Source: Dipteris shenzhenensis (lineage: Eukaryota; Polypodiophyta; Polypodiopsida; Gleicheniales). Taken from it: 64,000 nt of DNA. Shown here piece by piece: positions 32,901 through 41,900 of this stretch (the first letter of the stretch is position 1; every line of letters begins with the position of its first letter). Where the stretch lies: NCBI GenBank assembly GCA_047967505.1, contig CM106541.1, one strand, 5' to 3'. The position numbers were made by a program, and so were the translations under genes. Under the pieces are notes generated by a model. It ran no database searches. It was not told the DNA's origin and saw nothing but the letters and a program-made list of their open reading frames with translations.

Positions 32901-35900
32901 GGTGAAAGAATCCATTAAGTTTTTCTTAATACCAATGTACTTTTGGTGTAGTTGCTTTGGTTTTCTTGTAGATGTGTTTTACATATTCTTTCCACATTAA
33001 AAATGTCAAAATCCCTAGCCCTCAGATCACCATGCAAGGATACAAAGAGCTCTTAGTAATCTGGAAATAAGTAAGGGAAGACATTATGAAAAAATATAAA
33101 TACAAGATGCAAGTTCAATATACATCATTCCTTGGTAACCCTAGTACAAACAAGCAAAGAATAGGAACTCAAGAGAACAAGCTAGGTGGAGCACTGAGTA
33201 GAAGAGCACGAGATAACCATACTTACCTGAGTATTTGGACTTCTTTGGATCTTTATTGACAACAGCAATGGTAAATTGTGCAAAATGGCTCCATCCTATA
33301 ATAGTATATGAGCAAAAAACAAGTCAGTAATTTTTAGAGACTCTTAAGTAATTTTTGGAGCCTAAAAGTCCTGAAGTGTTAAAATTATTTCGAAGCATAC
33401 CTGGTAAAAGTTTGTCATAGTCAGCAACACATAGGAAGAGAGACAAGTGGTTGCACACATCACATCCCTGAGGATAAACAAGAATGTACCTGCAGACAGA
33501 ATACACAGGACAACTAAAATTATACATACCATCACCAGTTCACATGCTCTACTTTTCACCAAAAAATGAATGATCAAAAATATCTCAGGTGGCAAAGAAC
33601 CCACTATTGACACAGTGTTTCTGTATTTCCCCAGGCAAAAGAGACACATCTTACACAGATAGAAGAAAAAGGCAAATGCCAGTTTGACTGACTGTTAAGA
33701 GGGTGTTTTCCCATGAGCTAAAGCAAGAAACCATGGGGCGTTGCAAGTATGAAACACAGGATACATAAAAACAAGTACAACTCATAGAACTGACTTGCAG
33801 TAGTACTTCTTGCCGCTCATATTGAAATCACAAAATAGTTAATTCTCAATAATTTCAATGGTTAAAGGCTTAGCCCAACACCCTTTAAGACTCGAAAGCG
33901 TTATCCAGTTCCCAAATTGCTCCTCCTCAAAATTATGTACATCCTGTTACTGCAATTGAATTCCTTGCATGTAAACTTGTACTCTACTTAAGCCCTTATT
34001 TCCAATCATGTACATCTTTCATGAAGAACAGTTTAATCCCATCCACGATCCTAGATGCCTAAGCACAATCCTTTAACAAAACATATAACCAATAGCAGAA
34101 ATTTTCATCCTGTTTTACCATTTGTAACCACCAACTTCGAAAACATTGCTCCGCAGCTCCCGCTTGCTGATTTGTGAGAAGTTCTCAATCTTCCACGTAA
34201 ACTTTCCATATAGGTCAGATGGCCTTGGTCCTAAACATTCAAAATCCCAATGTCAACTTGGGAACAAATGCATAATCCAATTTGCCCCAAAAAGTGTCCA
34301 TGTAAGACAAAACCAGAAATAAACAGAATCCTCACAAATTACAAACCCAAAAAATCACAATTCATAACAAAAAAGGAGGGCATAAATGTGTAAATAGAAT
34401 GCATCAAGTATGCTAGAATAAAATCGCACTCTAAATTGTTTCTATCCCATAACTATAAATGTGTGTGGGTTAACTGATCTTGGTAGACCTCTAGATCTAG
34501 CTCAATGGCTTAGGGATAACTATTTCTCTAGAACACACATTATCTAGGGTTGAGAAGAGAAGCTCGTAGTTGTCCACCAATCATGAAGAAGGACGGTAAG
34601 GGGGGACTGTAGGCATCCTCAACCACCATGCTTCTGGTGTGGTAAGCTGGGACGGCGATCCAAGGGGGAGGTGGTCTCCCTTGAGTTGAGATTCAAGAGG
34701 ATGCACTTCCACTTTACATCTATTTATGTGTAATGAAGGGGGGAAAGGGGTTAATTTAGGGGTACTTTAACCCTTTTCCCCTTCATTACATTATGCTCCC
34801 ATGTTGCGTGCAGCTTAAAGATTTGTGGGAATCAATCAACATTTTCAGTGACAATTTGGTATGATCTTGACATAGTTGCGTCGAGTAGATATGGTTAAGT
34901 CAATATGCCAGCCAAATCTATCAAGAGTTTTGAACTTCCTCATATGAAGGCTCCACCTTCACTTGCAAATCTGGAAAATGTTGTTAATGGCATGGAAAAC
35001 GGCAAACCACCAAGAGAGGATGGACTTCCGCAAAGAGTTTTGGGATCGACGTGGGCCCTTTACTCCTACTCTAGAAAGACAGTCTACAAAAAGCTCACTC
35101 GAATGGATAGTTCATTGATCAGGTAGCCAATAGCCAGGGATCTTCCTTTATGTCCTTGCTTTGGTTTTCCCTCTCGCAACAATACCAACAGTGAGATGTA
35201 TCTTTTTCGCATCAGACATCAGCCTTGGGCTTGGGTGCCCGTTTAGTGGCCCCACCCCTTAGCTTCATTGTATTGGGTTTTTTTCAGCCTCATAGACGGG
35301 ACCCTTCAGTCTTTTGTAGCGATTAATTAACTTTCTTTCTCAAGCTTATCCCTAAGAAGTGGCAAAAACGGAGCTTACTATGCTGAACTGTAGTTACAAG
35401 AACTCTGCAAAAGCTTTAGCACTTAGGATCTTAAAGCTCAAAAGCTGTAGAGTATCATTGACAAGACTGAAAATTGTCCAAAAGAGAATTTTGAGAGTTA
35501 TAGAAAAAAGGACCAACAGGTTCATACTCAGAAGTCTGAGGATCAAGGATAACATTATCCCTGTTGTTAGAAACCTAAAACACAAACTCAAGCCTGGAAG
35601 ACATTGCAAACCACCTATGAAGATGCTAGTATGCAAAAAGCCTTACTCATTAAATGACAATTGAGTAGGCTTAGAATGTGAGAGGCTCAAAATGTGAATG
35701 ACCATTTGAATCAGCTTCAAAACCTGATAGATGAACCAAACATAGTTTTTTCCATATGTTACCATACGCATACTGCATACTGGTACGGAAGTATGTTTGG
35801 AGTCTGGATCAGCCCCTGTGGCTGAATCATATGCGACCCTAATTTTACCACACAAAAAAAACTCAGAAAAATTACATTGTACACATTTAACTGACAGAGA

Positions 35901-38900
35901 GCTACAAAAAATTCAACTTCAAACTTGTATTAATTTTAAACTCAAGAAAGTGATTAAAAAAGAGTTGATAAAGGTCTGGGAGGCCCGTCCCCCCCCCCAA
36001 GCCATGTATGATTGGCCGTACCATTCGAGTACAGAATAATTATTTTATATGTGTATGATTCAGCCAATACGGCAGCCAACCATACGCGTACAGACCCAAG
36101 TACGGAACCAGTAATGCATGGTGAGAAAATGGCTCATCAACAAGTAGTTGATCTTCTAGACTCATGGGACAATTTTGTCACCATGCTCCCTTACAAAAAG
36201 CAGTCCACCACTTTCACTTAGCTACATGATTACCTCATCACTAAGGAAACCAAAAAGGCAAAGCAAGAAGTTAGGTAATCAAGAAGAAAGGACCTTGCTT
36301 TGATTGTGGGAAGCTTGGCCACTTTGCTTCGGGGTGTCGAATGGCAGATAGCAGCTCTAAACCTAATGGTAAAGACACCACTAATTTAGCTATGCATCAG
36401 ACTAATAATTTCGAGAAAGCCTTAGCTATCTCAAAGCCAAATAAGTCTGGCCACGCTGAGGAGTCATGGATCAAAAACTCTAGAGTCTCCAGTCACTTCA
36501 CTCCACCCACAAGGAGTTGTTTTCTAATTTAGACAAAACTATCAGCACTCCGGAGGTGAAGGGCAGACTCAGCCATGATGAAGGCTAGCACTAAATTCAA
36601 CGGCTAATTAAAAAGTAGTACAAACACTCTTCATTCAAGCTACAACTTCTTGTGAAGTCTACATGATTTCATTTTAGTCTCTCCCAAACAAGCATCTAAA
36701 TGTATATACAAATCAAGCTTCTTTGCCAATCATATAAGCTGAAAGGAAATATCTGAAGAACTCAACTGGACCAAAAGGCAACACAATTAGCCAAGGTCAA
36801 GGCTGCTAGAAAGGATGGAAAATAATGTGAGGGTGTGGCCCTAATCAAGGAGCTTAAATCAAAACCAAAAGACCCTCAGTCTTCCACTAGGTATGGCCAT
36901 TTACTGTCTTACTTTCCAGACTACAATGTCGGTACTTAAAATAGCTCAGAGTAACTTTATGAACTCCTTGGGAGCTGCCTTTTGCCCTCCCTAAACGCAT
37001 GTATTAGCTGGTTTTTTGCTGTCCCATAGGCCTCTTGGTCTCCCATGGACATGTTGGTCCCATAGACCTCTCTCTCCGAGCACGGCGACACGAGCAGCAC
37101 ACACAGCGTGAGGACACCCAGCAGCCTATCACTGATTTCTTCCAGTCACAGGATACCTCTCCTCAGTCTAGCCGACGACGTGGACGTGAGCGAGAGCCAG
37201 AGCCACGACAGTTGCGCCAGCAGACAGACTCACACATCCGGGTCCATGACATCTCATCTCTGCTCTCTGCCCGCCCCACCGGGGTTACCGTTGCCCTCAT
37301 CCACAGGGCCACCCGCCGCCCCCGACGACCGAGCTCGACTAAGCCGCGTGACGTCAGAGGCCAATCATCTATCGCAGGGTTTTTTCCGGCCTCCCATTTG
37401 ACAGCCCCTCTATGATTGGTCTCTGACGATCACCACCTGCACATATATATTGTATCTCCCCCCTCTGCCCCATTTTTGGTGCCCCCCCCTTCTTTTTTGT
37501 ATCATCTAGAGGTAGACACATATTTTTTGTATCAGGACTAGACACACCGTCCTTCATAACCTCTTTTTTGTAGAAACGGTTGGCTGGCCCGTTTTGAGAC
37601 CGCCACCGTTAAGCTCATTGTATCAGTTATCTTTAGTCTCATAGACCTTCACGGTCTCCCGAAGGCTTTAATATTCTTTCTTTCTCTCTCTCTCTCTCTC
37701 TCTCCCCCCCCCCCCCACACACACACATTCTCTCTCTCTCTCTCTCTCTCTCCCCACACACACACACACACACATTCTTATTCGCTACACACGTTTGCCC
37801 CTTTCAAGCTTGTGGGGGTCTTCCCTTTACCAATCAATTGTAATGTCACTCCTCCGACTCAATACATCAGTGGAATTGATAATCACCCGCGCATTTTCCT
37901 CTTTTCAATTAATTTGAAAACTATAGCAGTACGCTGGAAACTTGCAATTGAAGCTTTTTTTGTTAACAGTAAACTGCAGACTATTAACAGTAAACAGTCA
38001 ACACCTTACTCTGAACAGAGCAAGCAGTTTCTGTTTTCTAGTGAATAGTTTACTATGTACTGACCACTGCTCTAGACTCCAGCCTCTATCTATCTTACCT
38101 GTACCTTGGCTTACTTTGTACAGATCATAGGTAACAGGCTTCAATATTTAGCAATTGGAAGATGCCACGCATCCAAGGGAGTGAAGAGAATTTAGATGCA
38201 AGTATTGCAACTTGGAGTTTGGTGGCCGTCCTCTACGTATCAAAGCACATTTGCAGTTGCAGGAACCAGGATAACTGGGGAGTTAATTATGAGCACATCA
38301 AGCAAGCCGTTCTGGATGTTGGCATGAACAATGTGGTGCAAGGCAATGGGAGGGATATACGTCTAGATGAATCCAGGAACATGCCCAAACTCATCCTCTA
38401 AAAAAATAACACAGTGTGCAGTTTCAATATCATGATCATCACTCACAAGGTTGAAAACCACAAATTCCAAAATGCATAGCAGGAACTAGCTGGTATGACA
38501 TCCCCAAAGACATCATCAGTGGTGTAGACCATAGAGTAAACATTTTCTCAAACACAAATCCACACACACTTGAGCATCCATTTATACAGAGGTCCTCATA
38601 TGGGTTTCTGTCAGCACTCCGGAGTGAAGGAAGACTTCCCATCTATTGTGTGGGCTCCTTGTGGTTGGACGTCCTAATTGAGGATGTGAGAGATGTAGAT
38701 TGGATCAGGGGTACTATGGAGACAGCAAGAAAGCTTGTCAACTTTATCACCAGAAGCCAAAAGTGTTAGCTATGTGCAAGGCAACCAGTGACTTCAAGAT
38801 TTTGAAGCCATCCAAGACTCGCTTCACATACATGTGCATTGTTTTGGAGAGGATAATGAGGGTAAAACCGGGACGACTCCACACTTGTGGTTTCCCATGA

Positions 38901-41900
38901 GTGGGTTGATTGGGATAAACACGATGAGGCAGAAGGCATGAGAGTTTACAGAAATCATTATGGGTAGTACATTTTGGCCTGATGCCATGGCTCTCACAAA
39001 AGCTTTGCGGCCCATCTTCAAAGAATTGCAGCTCACACATTAAGAGACCCCAATCCTGGTCTTCTATATGAGTTCATGGACAAGATTGGCAAAACTTGCA
39101 GTCAAACACCACACTACAAGGTAATAGGAATGTCATGTGATGCTGTAAATTTCAGCATTCCTTTTTTTAATAGTCACTAGAATCTAATATGCATTGTATT
39201 TTGAAGTAGCCACTGATACTTCTTAGGGTGCTTTGTGCTCTTTGTTGTAATGTATAGAGCTTGACCAAATAAATGACATCTGGCAAACACAATGGGATTG
39301 GTTTCATAAGGCAATCCATACCATGGCCAATGTGTTGGATACTCTATGGAGCTGCAAGAACAATTCATGGATGAGGAGTCGACCAATACATGGAAGTCCT
39401 ATCTGGATCTCCTGAAAGGTGACAACACGCAAGTCGTACAAGAGCTAGAGGATGAGCTACTTTTGTTTCGGAACTCTAGCTTACCATTCAGAAGGGCCAC
39501 TATGAGGAGCAGAGATACTCAATTAGCACCAGTGTCATGCAGGGAGAAGCATGGGACTTGCACTCCCTCTCTTCAACACAATGCATGGTGAGTTCTCTCA
39601 CAAGAATGCACAGCTACAGCTTGTGAGTGGAATTGCAGCACATCGGAAATATTCCTTACGAAGAAGAGCAATAGACTATACACAGCACAATTGGAAAGTT
39701 GCGTTTGCATCTTGCTGGAGAAGTTCAAAAGGAAAATTTGTATGTAATGTTCAAAACATGATGCATGATTTCTTGATCTTTAAATTACATACATGATGCA
39801 TGATTTCTTGATCTTTAAATTATTGCCTTTATGAAGGTCAACCCAAACAAGGTGGATGTGGATAACAGCAATGTCATTCCTGATATTCGACAGGAGAAGA
39901 AGACATATATGCTATGCTCTATCAAGAACAATTGAAGCTAGGCCACAAACCCGATCTCACGCTATGGCATAGGCCATTGCGTCAATAGAGCCGCAGGTTG
40001 AGAGGTCCATTCCAGCTCTAGCAAGAAGGGCAAGGACGAGGAGAAATCGACAGGACAAGAGGATGCTGTCCTGACTAATGGCACTAGCTGATCCAGATTC
40101 TAATTCTAAGAGTAGTTAGTTGGAACTAGCTAGTCATTTGCTATCGACTGATGTATTTGGATTCTGCATTGCCTGGAGTATCCAAAGCGATGCCATTCAT
40201 GATCATTGATGGCATACTGCATATGCTGGTTTTATTTGAAATTTTGATGTTAAATTCGAATTGTTCCATATTTCAACACTTTGATCATAAGCATTTCTTA
40301 GATTGTAAAGGCTGGTTACTTCCCTTAAATTTTGGCACCTCCATGCCCAAAGACACACATTGTTCACCTAGTCTTCTTCAAAGATGATGCTGCATGTGTC
40401 AATGCAACTTGGAGCCGCCCTTAGTGAGCTATGTAGATGAATCTGGGAACATGCCCAAACTCATCTTATAAGAAAAAACACAAAAAAGTGAGATAGCAAG
40501 GACTATGTGGCATCACCAACAATGTCATCAGCACCCACCAGACTGCATTCCCTAAGCATCTGTTATCACACAAGCAACATCCACAACCACACACACGAGT
40601 ATCACCTTATACAAAGGTCTTCATATGGAATTTCAGTAAGCACTCCAAGGTAAAGGGCAGACTCGGTCAGGACAAAGCCTAGCACTAAGACAGCTTACCA
40701 TGAAAGAGTCCAGAAACTCTTCATGCTACAACTGCCTATGGTATTTCAGCCCAGTCTAAGCTGATAGCACAATGGAGGTGCTAGAAACAGAAAACTATCA
40801 GGCCACAACATGGATGAGAATTTCATATGCCAAACTTGCATGTCCAGCAGTATGGCACATAAACTTATCTGAATGAATCAAGGCCCAAATTCAATCAAAA
40901 ACAAAACGAGCAATACCTTTTTCATACTATTGCTACCCCAACATCTGTAACTGCATTAGTTTCTCGGGCTGCGGACAACTATAAGTACTCATAAGAAAGC
41001 TAGCAATATCTTTATCCACTTTCTTGTATTTATTTTGCCATATACTGAAATTTCAACAAAGAATCGAGCGTCAAGAAGCTTGCAGTAATAAAAGTTCACA
41101 GGCTGTGACATTGAAAGATCAAATTTCCATATGGCGGACAATATATATCAAACAATCATCACCAGCGTCAATATAAAACCACAGTACTAAGTTCACACCA
41201 AGAAAAAGCCCTTGCAGATTTCTTCTTTTTAACAAAAACACAGCGCTTTTTTGTAACATGCTACCCAGATGACCTTATTATCAGCATAACTACGTTGGCA
41301 ACGCATCGATAAACAACAGGTGAAACTACCCATTTCCCAATAAACGTGGCAGTCGCCACTTCTCCAGGGTGACACTCCTACAACTATCGTTTCAACTTGT
41401 TCCAAGTGTCAACTGCGTTGTAAACGACGTCGTCGTTAAGGACCCAAAATTCATAACTGTAGAAAAGGGCATGAAGAGTTCCTGCTCGCTAAAATACAGG
41501 TGCTTCGCATCAAATGCTAGCATCCTTTCCCCACATGTACCTGGAGAGCTTCAACAATCTGAACTGGCTCAGGACTGGATTCTCGTGAAATGCACCTATT
41601 ATAAAAGTAGCCTATACCACGAGGGCGGTTTAATAGCTTCACGGCAAGCGTATTCCATGCTTCAAAATAAGGGAGGCTACGACACTAGGCAATTGTAGCT
41701 GCCGACGGCACATCGTAAGAAGCCAGATGACTGCGCTAGGAAATTTGAGACAAGGGGATCTGGAGATTACAACATAAGAGATCCACAAGAGTGTCGTTGC
41801 AAATACACCCACTTGACGAAAGACAAGTTAGCGTTCATTACGCATCTGAACTCCGCTATATTCCATGGCAAGCAAATTTATCTCTATCCCGCGACCTATG

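Noticed and set aside
37680-37780. Possible regulatory polypyrimidine element
   Set aside because: It is a compound TC/CA microsatellite with no further signal.
41369-41698. 109-codon plus-strand frame near exon 1
   Set aside because: No domain, no repeat partner and a position antisense inside intron 1; length is within chance expectation.
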